Shown: positions 34,358-45,989 of the stretch, piece by piece
How positions within the stretch are numbered: position 1 is the first letter of the stretch
Layout: each line of letters opens with the position of its first letter
DNA from: Saposhnikovia divaricata
Lineage: Eukaryota > Streptophyta > Magnoliopsida > Apiales > Apiaceae
Assembly (NCBI GenBank): GCA_036435485.1
Contig: CM071600.1
Span: 50,651,546 to 50,715,545 of the forward strand
Length of the DNA stretch: 64,000 nucleotides
Reading direction: 5' to 3'
The notes under the pieces: generated by a model
What the model was told of the DNA's origin: nothing
Seen by the model: the letters and a program-made list of their open reading frames with translations, nothing else
The model's database searches: none
Made by a program: the position numbers and the translations under genes

Positions 34358-36457
34358 ATGGATTTCATCATTAGCAATGGTGATTTGGTTGACTCGGACT
34401 TGTTGGGTAAGATCACGGACGACGGTGATAATGTAATCACAGAAGCGCTCCTTCAAATCTACCACAGAAGCCTACCGCGCAAAGATAAGAAACATGCTAT
34501 TTATAACTATGATCAGCCCTCATCAGATCCAAGGCAAGGTCATTTAATCAATCTGTTAGGTAACCCTAGTAATGAAGAGGAGCATGCTTCGTTCATGATG
34601 GGTAGAAAGAAGGCCTACCCTCTTAAGGAGATACCATCTTCGAAGAACACTCAAGTCTGGCCAAGCTTCTCATATGGCAAAGGACATTCGACAGTGCACT
34701 TCTCCAAGGAAAATGATGTCAAGAGTAACCCCAACCTCAAGAAGACTTATGCAGAAGCTATCTTAGATGGTAGCCCCAGCAAAGGAAAATGACAGAATCA
34801 GAAGGATGAGCATACTAAAAAGCCTAATAAGCTCACCTTTTCGATGTATGTGCACTATATACCGGAAAAGGCAAATCTCAAGGATGTTTGGCAGCATTTT
34901 ATCAAATGGAGGTGTATCAAGGACATCATTTTACCTAAGAAGAAAGATAAAATCAATAAGAGATATGGCTTCATCATCCCAAAAGATGAGACAACTTCTA
35001 AAGTTCTCATCACCAATGGCAACCACTCAACTCTGCAAGGTGAACAACTGACTGTCAAGCTAGCGGGCAAACCAGGAGTATCAGATAATTCAGACAAAGT
35101 AGCTCCTAAGGGATTATTCAAAAAGACAGACCCCAAATATGCTCTAATTGATCCGAAGCTAGTGGTAGAGGAGAACGGGGTCTACACTGACAAGAAGGAG
35201 TTTCTAAATCATAGAGTACTTAGAATGACGGTGGACGAAGAGGTTCAGCTAGAAATGGAGGCAAGTCTTATTGCTTACTCTAGACAGGTAGAAAACACCC
35301 CCTCTCTACTCAGTAAGTTACAGAAAGCTAATTTAGATTCGATCAAAATCAAGAGCCTCTCACATACGAAGTTCCTCCTTACTTTTCCCTCATTGGAAGA
35401 AAAAAGTAAGATGGATCTTGGATGGTTAGACCCGTGGTTCTATTCCTTTATAGAGCCAAGTCACAAAGAACTTATCACCCCTCGAAAGGCATGGCTCAAT
35501 TGTGACGGTCTCCTTATCAGCCTTTGGAGCTATTCCAACTGGGTAAAAATTATACAAGAGTGGGGCTTCTTCTCTCATGTTGAGGATATCAATCCTCACG
35601 ATGATTTCCTCATTAATCCCTTGGTATGTATACATACACACAAAGTCCACAAAATCAAGTAAACCTTTAAGGTTTTGATTGGGGATGAAAGCTTTTGGGT
35701 GGTCCTTAGAGAAGTTCACCATCATCCTAGAACAGACCAGGAGGATAAGCAGTCCACAGTGATTAAAGATCAAGCATCCCATCATAGTGATCATAGATTC
35801 AACAGTGAGCAAGACAAATCTAAGAATTTGGGAGGGGCATCGCATGCATCAGAACCTAGCCCTCCTCATTCAAAATCAAGTCATTACAGTGCTAGTTATT
35901 CAAAAGAGAAGACTATCCATCAAGAGTTACCAGGTTTGAGCCCTAATCCGGAAGGAGGTTCGATCTCATTAAATCCTTGGGAGATTACAGATTTTAATAC
36001 AGTCAGTAGTGGGACCTCAACTACGGATATCCCAGGATCTATTCAGACAGTTAGAGAGAGTGTGACTTATGGTACTAGGGAGCTAGAGGAAGCTTCACTT
36101 GAAGTAGCAGTCTCCAAGAAACTCAAACTGGGTGGCAAGAGAGGTAGACCGAGGAAATTTCCCAAAATCTTCCACTTTTTTTAATACAAGGACAATAACA
36201 GAATCAAGGGTCACAAAGGTGGGCGTGCAACTAAAAAGATATCAAAAATCTCAGTCCCTCCAAGCAAAGAGTTTGAGGTTGTAAAGCCCCTAGCTTTAAT
36301 TCCTCTCAAACAGCCGGATCAAGAGGGCACCTCTTCTAAATCTCACAATAATGAATTGGTAGATCAAATTATAGAGGTGGGAGAACTCATGGGACTCATC
36401 GAGCCAAATGAAAGAGACCAAGCAGCCATGATAATCCAAGAAAGCCTTTCTAATTAG
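34358..36457 (+). pseudogene. LINE ORF1 with RRM, three in-frame stops
   Basis: A single frame runs about 700 codons from ATG at 34358 to TAG at 36455-36457. It is interrupted only by TGA at 34790-34792, TAA at 35660-35662 and TAA at 36182-36184. Residues encoded near 34840-35060 form an RNA-recognition motif, with YVHYIPEKANLKDVWQHF as the first strand and helix and KRYGFIIP as RNP1. The middle is charged, and the C-terminus is serine-rich with a basic RGRPRK patch. In plant L1 elements ORF1 binds the element RNA. No frameshift was seen, which suggests younger decay than in ORF2. Confidence 0.75.
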
Positions 36458-36494
36458 AGGTTTCCAAGCTCAGTAGTAAAGTTAATGTTCTTTA

Positions 36495-39366
36495 ATGGAT
36501 TGCATTTTTATATTTAATTGGAACATCAGAGGATTATGCAACTTCAGTGCTAGGAACAACATGTCAGGATTACTCATCAAGCATAAACCCAGTGTGATTA
36601 ACATCCAAGAAATAAAATGTTCTCAGTTAACAGTCTCTATGCAAGACTCAATATGGTCTGCAAACACTCATGGATGGCTAGTCTCTAATTCTCAAGGTTT
36701 ATCAGGGGGAATTATCCTATCTTTGGACTTATCTCTCTTTAATAAAAATGAGGAGATAATAACAAGGAACTGGATCCTTCTTAGATGTGTGGTTATAGCA
36801 GAAAAGATAATTGTGAATATAGTAAGCATCTACGGCCCGCAGGAATCTTCGGGCAAGAGTCAGTTGTGGAACGATATCCAGGAACTAATGGTTCGCTTTA
36901 AAACGAGCCATTTTGCATAATTGGCGACTTCAACTGCACAAGAAATCGGCTGGAATGTGATGCATGTGTTTACAGGCAGAGGGACTTTTCTATTTTTAAC
37001 TCATTCATAAAAGATAATGAGCTTTGGGACATTCCATTAGTAGATTGCAAATTCACCTGGTATGGGCCTTCTAACAAGAAGAGCAGGCTTGATCGAGCAC
37101 TAGTGAACAATTACTGGCCGGGTGGCAACTCTTGGTCCCTTCATGGTGAATGTAGGAAATCTTCAGACCACATTCCCATCATTCTCAGAACTAAAGTCAT
37201 CAACTGGGGCCCAATCCCCTTCAAAGCTTTCAACTTCTGGTTGGAAAATGCAGATTTCAAACGGTGGCTTGCAGATAAAATGAATGAGTACAAGCCAGTA
37301 TCAGCAAGTTCTGAGGGCACCTTTCATGCCTGGAGAATGACTCAATTTTGGATCAAAAAAATGGTGCAGTGATAATAAATCGGACATCTCAATTCTAATC
37401 AACAACTTGGAATCAAAACTGGAATCTGCAGACATAAAAGGCTGGGACTTATTGGTAAAGATGGCAATAATGGACGAGCTTAACCAGGCTTACAGAATTC
37501 ATGACTCTATGATTCAACAAAAAGCGAGACTAAACTGGGACTTGAAAGGAGAAACGAATTCCAAATTCTTTCATCATCATGTCCAGTTTAGAAGAAGGAG
37601 AAACATGATTCATGGAGTCTATAGCAACAATAGATGGTTCTCCAATCTGAGGGATATCAAAGTCCACTTCCTTAATTACTTCAAAGACATTTTTACCCCA
37701 AGCAAAGATCTCTCCTTCTCAATTTGCATGTATAGCATCCTCGTAAGCTTAGTCCCATTGAAGCATCGACTCTAGTGGAAGGTTTTTCCAGCAGCGAAGT
37801 AGACATGGCCCTCAGAGACCTTGACTCATCCAAGGCTCCAGGACCTGAACGGAGTAAATGGGGCCTTTATCAAGGAATCATGGCACTTTCTCAAAGAGGA
37901 TTTCATGAGGGTTCTCAACATTTTTCAGGAAAAAGGAATTCTACCAAAATGCCTTAATTCATCTTTCATCACGTTGATTCCAAAAATAGATTCTCCTCAA
38001 GAAGCCGATATCGACCTATTAGTCTAATTAATTTCACAATGAAGATTCTATTGAAATCCATGGCTAATTGACTAAACTTAGTTCTAAAAGAGTTGATCTC
38101 AGAAAATCAGATGGCATTCATAAAAAATCGAAGTATTTCAGATAGCATCCTAATTGCTAACGAAATAGCTCACAGCATTTTGAACAAGGAATGTCAAGGA
38201 GTCATATTCAAAATAGATTTTACAAAAGCGTTCGATTCAGTTAACTGGGACTTCCTGGAAGATGCAATGCTAGCAATGAACTTCAATGATAAGTGGATCC
38301 ATTGGGTTAAATCTATTCTTTGGTCAGCTAGACCCTCGGTCCTAATTAACGGTTCACCAACGAAAGAGTTCAATATGCTTCAATGGCTTAGGCAAGGGGA
38401 CCCCCTTTCTCCATTACTATACAATATTGTAGGAGAAATGCTTCACCTCTTTCTCACTAAAGCCAACAAGTTGGGGATCTTTCATGGCGTAGTTCTCAAT
38501 TCAGGATGGCAAGTTACTCACCTTCAATTCATTGATGATACAATTCTTTTTGTTAAGAATGATAGGAAATCAATTGTAGGGATCAAGGTTCTGCTAAAAC
38601 TTTTTGAGTTAATGTCAGGGCTTAGGATCAATTATCATAAGAGTTTCATCTATGGTACTCAGGAAGCCACGTTAGAATTAGATCACTTGGCAGGGCTTCT
38701 TAAGTGCAAGGTAGGAGCTTGGCCTATTCCATACTTAGGGGCAGTGTTGGGATCATCTCCTAGGAATGTCAACTTCTAGGAACCCCTGGTGCAGAAATTC
38801 CATAACAAAATTAAGCAATGGAAAAATGTTGGTTCCTCAATCGCAGGACGTTTGATCATACTTAAGGCAGTGCTCAACAGCATTCCCGTCTACTGGTTAA
38901 ATCTGTATAAAATTCCTTCAACCATAATTAAGAGAATAGACAAGATCAGAAAGGATTTTATTTGGAATGGCTTGGATGCTTCTACCCACAAGATGCACCT
39001 GATTAATTGGGAATCAATCTGCAAGGACATGGAGCATGGTTGGCTGGGAATTTCATCTCTTAAAGAAAGGAACATATCTTTACTAGCCAAGTGGTGGTGG
39101 AGGCATAGAGTTGAACCTAATAAGATGTGCTTCAAGGTCCTCACCAGCAAATATGGAGACTGGGAATCTAATTTCTGGAAATCCTACTAGAAGGAAACTG
39201 TCTCCAATCATGTGGAGTATTTTGTCAGTCTCTAAGGTTCAGAATCTTAACATTTGCACCAGAAAGGACTTTAAATGGGAAGCTGGCAATGGTCTAATCA
39301 TTAATTTCTGGGAAGATCATTGGTTTGGGGACTGTGCCCCCAATGAAAATTTTAGGAGATTGTATG
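36495..39366 (+). pseudogene. LINE ORF2, first part: endonuclease and reverse transcriptase, broken
   Basis: The frame starts at ATG 36495 (MDCIFIFNWNIRGL), the L1 apurinic endonuclease start. IIGDFNC, FTWYGPSNKKSRLDRAL and SSDHIPII follow in another frame from about 36925. Reverse transcriptase starts near 37790 (DLDSSKAPGP) and shows FKIDFTKAFDSVNWDFL, LRQGDPLSPLLY and the catalytic FIDDTILF in the frame that begins near 38050. Several frameshifts occur (about 36920, 37740, 37820, 38030 and 39200), with stops at about 37370, 38070, 38777 and 39188. The segment ends at RRLYV where the Tat element is inserted after GTATG. Confidence 0.8.
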
Positions 39367-40028
39367 TGATAGGCCATAAACAGCCAAGGCCCAACAAGGA
39401 GCCCAAAACAATGAGTAAATCATCTCATGAGAATAAGAGCGGCCCAGCCCAGAGTAGTGGACCCCGGGCCCGGGGCCACTACCACGTGGCGTGGTCTCCA
39501 CCACGTGGCGTGGTCTCCACCCCAGACTAGGGGGCCCCAGATGGGTGACACTCGACACACGTGGCACCCCACCTCAGCCGACATCCCGACATATGGCGCT
39601 GACCAACACTAAAAGACAAGGGAAGGCACGTGCCAAATCATTTCCGCAACAACATGGCCACACTCCAGTCAACGGTCACCCCAGACTGGTCCACGTGTCC
39701 TGCATCCCGAATATTCAGCGGTTTGTCCCCCAGATCCAACGGTCGGGGGTGAAGGTAACCTACCCCTAAACCCTAGGCCTAGGGCTATAAATACCCCTAG
39801 TAAATAGGGTTTAGGGGTTGAACACTATTACACATCCACACACTCTTATTACTTTGTGGTACTCTACTTGATTATTATCTTCCAGAGCCAACTCTTATTC
39901 TCACGCCGGAGGCACCTCGGGGCCAAACCCCCCCCTCCGGTGTTGTTTTGCAGACACCCCACAGCAGCTACACCACTTCCGAGACAGGAGTTGGCGAGGA
40001 AGGACCCGATCAAGATTTGGAGTTATCA
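39367..40028 (+). repeat. 5' LTR of the intact Tat element
   Basis: 662 bp, TG..CA ends. It contains the duplicated 19-mer CCACGTGGCGTGGTCTCCA (39482-39500 and 39501-39519), each with a CACGTG G-box, a further CCACGTGTC, and a TATA box at 39786-39793. Confidence 0.95.
39786..39793 (+). promoter_or_regulatory. TATA box of the Tat 5' LTR
   Basis: TATAAATA in GGGCTATAAATACCCC. The run of CACGTG-containing motifs 270-300 bp upstream would be the likely enhancer. Confidence 0.65.
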
Positions 40029-40029
40029 T

Positions 40030-40047
40030 TGGCGCTAGAAGGAGGGG
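40030..40047 (+). other. Primer-binding site of the intact Tat element
   Basis: TGGCGCTAGAAGGAGGGG starts one base after the LTR end. It shares the GAAGGAGGGG half with the outer Tat element. The complementary tRNA was not identified. Confidence 0.7.
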
Positions 40048-40120
40048 TGAACCTCCGAACTCCAGAACCCCGAACCAACAGCCAAACTGAAGCAACCCGA
40101 ACTACCTAAAACCGCGAACC

Positions 40121-43100
40121 ATGCCCCGAAGAACCACCTCTGCCCAGCGCCAAGCACCCAGCGCGACTAGAGACGAACCCCTAATAACTATCCCGGAGCA
40201 AGTCCCACCTGTCCAGATCCCAATCCAAGAGAGGCTCGGAATTGGGCCAAACGACGCTCGGGTAACCGTCGAGGTGAACCGGTACAAGTATACAGATGTG
40301 CCCCTGGACTCCGCTCAAATGGAAAACCTGACACCCGAGGAGCTAGCCCAGGCAATCCGAAATTATAGGAACCGTCCCTTCCCGGAACCTGAACCTGTGC
40401 AAGCGGAAAATTCCGGGGAATCAGCCAACTCCCATCATTCCCGAGCCTCGGTCTTTGACCGCCTTGGAAACCGGGGCAAGGGAAACAGAAAGGACCAGGA
40501 GGTTCGGAGTAGGGACAGAAATGATGAAGCTGATAAAATCAAGAGACTAGAAATGCTCCGGGAAAGAATAAGGCAGGAGGAACAGGCTAAGTTGGAGCTC
40601 AGAATCCAGAAGAGGCTCCAAGAGGAAGAAGAAATGATGAGGAAGTCTAAATCCAAAAGAACCCGGAAGGAGGTAAGCCCGGAGATTATCTCGGATGATG
40701 AAGAAAATCCAAACCACCTGGTGCAAATGATCCATGAGCTACAGAGGAAAGTCAACAGTGACTCCGGGTTTGAGATCCAAGACACACTCACCCCTTTCAG
40801 CCATTCCCTTGAAGCCATACCCCGGCAAAAGAACCTCAAGCACTACAACTTTGACTCCTTTAATGGGCTGGAGGACCCAGAAGAACACCTCAACTACTTT
40901 GAGCAAATAGCCCAGATCTACTTCTACAATGACCTAACCAAATGTAGGTTCTTCGCTTCCACCCTAAAGGGAGCAGCTCAGAGATGGTTCAGCCGGATCC
41001 CTTCCCGGAGCGTACACAGCTGGAAGGAGTTCCGGGAAGCCTTTCTCCGGAGATTCCGAGCCAACAAACCCCCGGAATATCACATGTGCCACCTTGAAAC
41101 AATAAGGCAACATGACAACGAGACGCTTGCCGCATTTATGAAACGGTTCCAAGAAGCCATAAACCAAGTCACGAACCTAGACGAAAGAGAAGCCTTGAGC
41201 ATATTCCGGAAGAACCTAGACCCGGAGCGTAGTGAGCGCTATGTTATTGAATTGGTAAACAAAGAGCCCCAAAGTCTAGCTGCAGCCTACTCTATGGCCG
41301 CCAAGTTCATCAAAGAAACTGATGTCCTACAAGCAATGAGAATGACCCGGCAGGGCACCTCCTCGGGAAGAGGTAAAGATGATCGCTCTAGAAATGATCA
41401 CAACTCGGATAAGAAGTTTAAGCCCAACAAACAGTACAACTATATCCCGAGTCATCAGCTGACGGTCCCGGACAAAGGCCACTCCTCCGGGGCCAAGTCC
41501 GAAGCCAGACCCCCGAGACCGGGGAGGGCCGAACCAAGGCCGGAGCCAGGATGGACACCTTTGAACCGGCCACGCGCCGATATATTAAAAGAAGTCCGGA
41601 GCAAGCCCTTCTTTTATCCTCCCAAACCCTTGGTTTCGGCCCCAGAGAATAGGCCCCGTGACAAACATTGCGATTACCATGCAACCCATGGCCACGAGAC
41701 GGAAAGCTGTGTCTCCCTTAAGTTCTTCATCGAAGACCAAGTGAAGAAAGGGAATATGGGCCAATATCTAGCTCGGAGAACCACGGAAAGGGGCGAGGGA
41801 CCTGGGGCCCAGAAGACCAAGAATGTGGTGCACGTTGTATTGGGAGGATCCAATTCCCCTCCGGGAAGCCCGGACTCCGGAGATGAAGTAATGATGATAA
41901 GCTCGGCCCCAGAGCAAGTCATATCTTTCAGTAACGCTGACTTTGAGGGAGTAGATCCTAACCACAATGAAGCCCTAGTCGTAACCCTGGACATCGCCGA
42001 AAATGAGGTAAAAAGAATTCTTGTTGACAACGGCTCCTCCGTCAACATACTATTCAAACATACCATGGACAGGATGCAACTTGGAAGCACCAGGATGAAT
42101 GAGTGCCGGGAAGACCCACTATATGGCTTCGGCCACAACTTGGTCCCGATTCAAGGAACCCTTTACTTGCCCGTCCAATTCGGCACCGCCCCGAAACAGA
42201 TAGTTCATATGGTCAAATTCTATGTAATCAATAGCCCTTCCTCTTACAATGTAATCCTGGGGCGCCCAGCCCTGACCAAGCTCCGAGCCGTAACCTCAAC
42301 CCCACATCTCAAGTTTAAGTTTCCCACACCCTCCGGGGTCGGAGAAGTTAGGGGCGACACAGAAACAGCCAGCCGGTGCTATGGCCAAGCCTTAGTCATG
42401 GCGGAGGCCGACCCGGAGAACAAGAGGAAAGCTTCCTCTTACCACAAGAATCTAAGCAGAAAGAAGCACAGAGTTTCAACTTACAAGAACCCCGGAAAAG
42501 AGGTACAAAACATTGAAGTCTCCGGGGCCATGTCCCAGGGACCAAATATGACTGAGGCCCGGGAATACCAGATCTCCAACTCCCAGGCCCGAGTGCAAAA
42601 ATCGTCCCTGCTCCAAGACCAAGCTAAGGTGGAACCTGCAGTAGAAACCGAAACAATCGAACTCATACCGGGAAACTCAGAAAGAAAAATTAAGATCGGA
42701 GCTGGTCTAGAAACCGCCTTCAGAGAAGAATTAATCCATCTACTCCGGGAATATGCTGATGTTTTTGCTTGGAGCCCATCTGATATGCCCGGGCTCCGGG
42801 AGTCCCTCGCCATGCATAGCCTGGATGTTGATCCCCGGAGGAAGCCTGTGAAACAGAAAAGGAGGAACTTCGCCCCGGAGAGGCAGAAAGCCATAGACGA
42901 GGAAGTGGACAAACTGCTCAAGGCAGATATCATCTGCGAGGTCAAATACCCGGAGTGGTTAGCCAATGTAGTTCTGGTCAAGAAGCCTAGTGGGAAATGG
43001 AGGATGTGTGTTGATTACACGGACCTAAATGAAGCCTGCCCCAAAGATCCATATCCACTGCCAAGTATAGACCAGCTCATCGATGCCACCTCCGGACATG

Positions 43101-45877
43101 TGATGCTTAGCTTCATGGACGCATTCTCCGGATATAACCAAATCAAGATGAACCCGGCAGACATAGCCAAAACCGCATTTATCACTCACAGAGCTGTCTA
43201 TGCTTATAAGTTCATGCCCTTTGGACTCCGGAATGCTGGAGCTACATACCAAAGAGCCATGGTGGAGGTCTTCAAGGATCAAATCGGCCGGAATTTGGAA
43301 TCCTATGTCGATGATATCATTGCCAAGTCTGAAACGGTCAAGGAGCATGTCCCCGACCTGCGGGAATGTTTTGAAAATCTTAGAAAAAATGAGATGAAGT
43401 TGAATCCGGAGAAGTGCACCTTTGGGGTAGCAGCAGGAAAGTTCCTAGGCTTCATGATCAGCCAGAGAGGGATTGAGGCTAATCCGGAGAAGATAAAAGC
43501 CATCTTGGATATGCAATCACCCCGGACTCAGAAAGACATTCAGAAGTTAGCCGGATCATTGGCAGCCTTAAGAAGATTCATACCCAATTTAGCAGAAAAG
43601 TGCTTACCATTCTTCACTTTGCTCAGGGGGGCGAGCAACAAAAAAGAAATTACCTGGAGCCCGGACTGCCAGCAAGCTCTTGAAACCATCAAGCAATATC
43701 TCTCATCACAACCGCTTCTAACAAAGCCTGAGCCCGGGGAACCCCTACATCTATACCTCTCCGCCGGGCCCCTGACCGTGGCCGCGGCCTTGGTCCGGGA
43801 AGTCGAGGGAAACCAACGGCCGGTGTACTACATCAGCCAGGTTCTAAAAGATGCAGAAACCAGATACCCCAATCTAGAGAAATTTGCCTTCGCCTTAGTC
43901 ACGGCCTCAAGGAAACTCAGACACTACTTCCAAGGCAGAGAAATCAAAGTGATAACAGACCAGCCATTAAGGCGAATAATCCACAAGCCAGATGCATCCG
44001 GAAGATTAATAAATTGGGCGATTGAGTTAAGCCAATTCCACTTGACGTTTGTGCCACGGACAGCCATCAAGGCACAGGCTCTGACAGATTTCATAGTTGA
44101 ATGTTCCTTCCCGGAACCACAGCAAGCTACGACAGTAGCTGGACATTTGGTAAATCAGGACCAAGCCCCGGACTCATGGACTCTCCATGTGGATGGATCC
44201 TCAACAGCCGATAGGTCCGGGGCAGGAATAATCATGAAAAGCCCGGAAGGCTTCCAAATCAAACAAGCCATAACATTCAAATTCCCAGCAACGAACAACC
44301 AAGCCGAATATGAAGCTCTTCTAGCCGGGCTAAGGTTAGCACGAACTTTGAGAATCAATAGCCTGGATATCTATAGTGACTCCCAAATCGTGGTGCGGCA
44401 AACCAAAGGGGAATACCTAGCTAAAGACCAAAAACTGGCCCAATACCAAGCCCTTGTCAAAAGTTACCTAGCCACCATTCCGGAGTATCAAATCAGCCAA
44501 ATCAACAGGGAAGAAAACTCCGAAGCTGATGAATTATCCAAGCTGGTTCAGAACTCAGCCGAACTAGACAGTTCGGTCTACTTTGAAGAACTTGAAACCC
44601 CGGCCATCGATCAGAAAGAGGTAACGGAGATAGAGGGAACCCCGAACTGGATGACCCCCTTCATCCTCTACTTGGAGAAAGGAGAGTTGCCCGAAGACAA
44701 GAATGAAGCCAGAAGATTGAAAAACAAGGCTTCGAAATACTTCATAGCAGAAGACCAACTCTATCGCCGAACCTTCTCATCTCCGACACTGAAGTGTGTA
44801 GGCCCGGAGGAAGCCAATTACTGTTTACAAGAGGTACACGAAGGGATTTGTGGGGATCATATGTCCGCAAAGTCCCTCGCATACAAAATCATAAGGCAAG
44901 GTTACTGCTGGCCAACAATCCACTCAGATGCAGTAGAATTCGTCAAGAAGTGCAGAAATTGCCAACTGTTCAGCAATGTACCAAGACAAAGCCCGGTGTT
45001 ACCATCCTCAGTCTTATCCCCTATCCCATTTGCTGTATGGGGCATCGATATAATAGGGCCTTTCCCCCGGGCCAAGGGTGATCTGAGGTACCTCCTGGTA
45101 GCCATTGACTACATGACTAAATGGGCCGAAGCAAAAGCAATGCGGACTATAAACCAACAAGACTGCATCAAATTCATGGACAACATATTAATGCAGTTTG
45201 GCCTGCCCAGGGTCCTGGTTTCAGATAATGGTCCCCAGTTCATCGGCTCAGATTTTGAAAACTATTTGAAGGAAAGGGGAATCAAACACAAGAAATCTTC
45301 AGTAGCCTATCCCCAGGGCAACGGGCAAGTGGAAGTGACAAACAGAATTCTGCTAAGGGGGATTGAGAAGAGGATGAAGGAAAGCAAGAACAAGTGGCCC
45401 GAAGAGTTGCCACATGTGTTATGGGCATACAGAACTAGTCCACGATCCGGGACAGGGGAAACTCCGTTCAAGCTAGCATACGGAACCGAAGCAATGTTGC
45501 CAGTCGAAGTGGGTTCTCCTTCCCACAGGGTAATCAACTTTGATGAAATTGCAAATGAAGAAGGGCTACGAGTCAACCTAGAGCTAGTTGATGAGGTCCG
45601 GGACAAAGCAGTACAAAGAATGGAGAAGTATAAAGAGAAAACAAGAGAATACTTAGGAAAGAAATCAAGAGTCAAGAACTTCCAAATCGGGGATCTAGTA
45701 CTCCGGGATGCCGAGGCTTCAGATCCCACTAACACAGGAAAACTTATGCCTAAGTGGGAAGGTCCCTACAGAGTTAAAGAGGTACTCCGCCCCGGAACCT
45801 ACAAGCTCAGTCACATGGACAACTCCGAAGTCCCCAACACCTGGCATGGCCTCAGACTAAGAAAATACTACCAGTAA
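40121..45877 (+). CDS. Gag-Pol polyprotein of the intact Tat element, 1918 aa
   Basis: This single open frame encodes all retrotransposition functions. Residues about 130-190 are charged and probably coiled. The Gag core spans about 245-360 (FNGLEDPEEHLNYFEQIAQI), with a CX2HX4HX4C knuckle near 517-530. The protease aspartate is D636 (DNGSSVN). Reverse transcriptase has YTDLNEACPKDPYPLP and YVDD at 1062-1065. A first RNase H domain lacks the usual acidic residues (LHLYLSAGPL). A second, archaeal-type RNase H follows with VDGSS (D1358), NNQAEYEALLAGL and YSDSQ. Integrase has an HHCC finger and D1643, D1702 and E1738, an exact D,35,E. The start at ATGCCCCGAAG follows the leader directly. No stop or shift is present. 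Confidence 0.95.
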   Translation: MPRRTTSAQRQAPSATRDEPLITIPEQVPPVQIPIQERLGIGPNDARVTVEVNRYKYTDVPLDSAQMENLTPEELAQAIRNYRNRPFPEPEPVQAENSGESANSHHSRASVFDRLGNRGKGNRKDQEVRSRDRNDEADKIKRLEMLRERIRQEEQAKLELRIQKRLQEEEEMMRKSKSKRTRKEVSPEIISDDEENPNHLVQMIHELQRKVNSDSGFEIQDTLTPFSHSLEAIPRQKNLKHYNFDSFNGLEDPEEHLNYFEQIAQIYFYNDLTKCRFFASTLKGAAQRWFSRIPSRSVHSWKEFREAFLRRFRANKPPEYHMCHLETIRQHDNETLAAFMKRFQEAINQVTNLDEREALSIFRKNLDPERSERYVIELVNKEPQSLAAAYSMAAKFIKETDVLQAMRMTRQGTSSGRGKDDRSRNDHNSDKKFKPNKQYNYIPSHQLTVPDKGHSSGAKSEARPPRPGRAEPRPEPGWTPLNRPRADILKEVRSKPFFYPPKPLVSAPENRPRDKHCDYHATHGHETESCVSLKFFIEDQVKKGNMGQYLARRTTERGEGPGAQKTKNVVHVVLGGSNSPPGSPDSGDEVMMISSAPEQVISFSNADFEGVDPNHNEALVVTLDIAENEVKRILVDNGSSVNILFKHTMDRMQLGSTRMNECREDPLYGFGHNLVPIQGTLYLPVQFGTAPKQIVHMVKFYVINSPSSYNVILGRPALTKLRAVTSTPHLKFKFPTPSGVGEVRGDTETASRCYGQALVMAEADPENKRKASSYHKNLSRKKHRVSTYKNPGKEVQNIEVSGAMSQGPNMTEAREYQISNSQARVQKSSLLQDQAKVEPAVETETIELIPGNSERKIKIGAGLETAFREELIHLLREYADVFAWSPSDMPGLRESLAMHSLDVDPRRKPVKQKRRNFAPERQKAIDEEVDKLLKADIICEVKYPEWLANVVLVKKPSGKWRMCVDYTDLNEACPKDPYPLPSIDQLIDATSGHVMLSFMDAFSGYNQIKMNPADIAKTAFITHRAVYAYKFMPFGLRNAGATYQRAMVEVFKDQIGRNLESYVDDIIAKSETVKEHVPDLRECFENLRKNEMKLNPEKCTFGVAAGKFLGFMISQRGIEANPEKIKAILDMQSPRTQKDIQKLAGSLAALRRFIPNLAEKCLPFFTLLRGASNKKEITWSPDCQQALETIKQYLSSQPLLTKPEPGEPLHLYLSAGPLTVAAALVREVEGNQRPVYYISQVLKDAETRYPNLEKFAFALVTASRKLRHYFQGREIKVITDQPLRRIIHKPDASGRLINWAIELSQFHLTFVPRTAIKAQALTDFIVECSFPEPQQATTVAGHLVNQDQAPDSWTLHVDGSSTADRSGAGIIMKSPEGFQIKQAITFKFPATNNQAEYEALLAGLRLARTLRINSLDIYSDSQIVVRQTKGEYLAKDQKLAQYQALVKSYLATIPEYQISQINREENSEADELSKLVQNSAELDSSVYFEELETPAIDQKEVTEIEGTPNWMTPFILYLEKGELPEDKNEARRLKNKASKYFIAEDQLYRRTFSSPTLKCVGPEEANYCLQEVHEGICGDHMSAKSLAYKIIRQGYCWPTIHSDAVEFVKKCRNCQLFSNVPRQSPVLPSSVLSPIPFAVWGIDIIGPFPRAKGDLRYLLVAIDYMTKWAEAKAMRTINQQDCIKFMDNILMQFGLPRVLVSDNGPQFIGSDFENYLKERGIKHKKSSVAYPQGNGQVEVTNRILLRGIEKRMKESKNKWPEELPHVLWAYRTSPRSGTGETPFKLAYGTEAMLPVEVGSPSHRVINFDEIANEEGLRVNLELVDEVRDKAVQRMEKYKEKTREYLGKKSRVKNFQIGDLVLRDAEASDPTNTGKLMPKWEGPYRVKEVLRPGTYKLSHMDNSEVPNTWHGLRLRKYYQ

Positions 45878-45989
45878 AGGGAAATAGTTTCAGCTCATAC
45901 ACGGGCGTTTTTTGGGAATTGTACTTGGAAATCATGTAATCGTTCTGTTATCAATGAAAAAGAACTCTATTTCCTACTTGGCATCTCAA

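Noticed and set aside
40435..43503. Several 60-166 aa minus-strand frames within Tat gag-pol
   Set aside because: They are shadows of the 1918-aa frame. None has a recognised motif.
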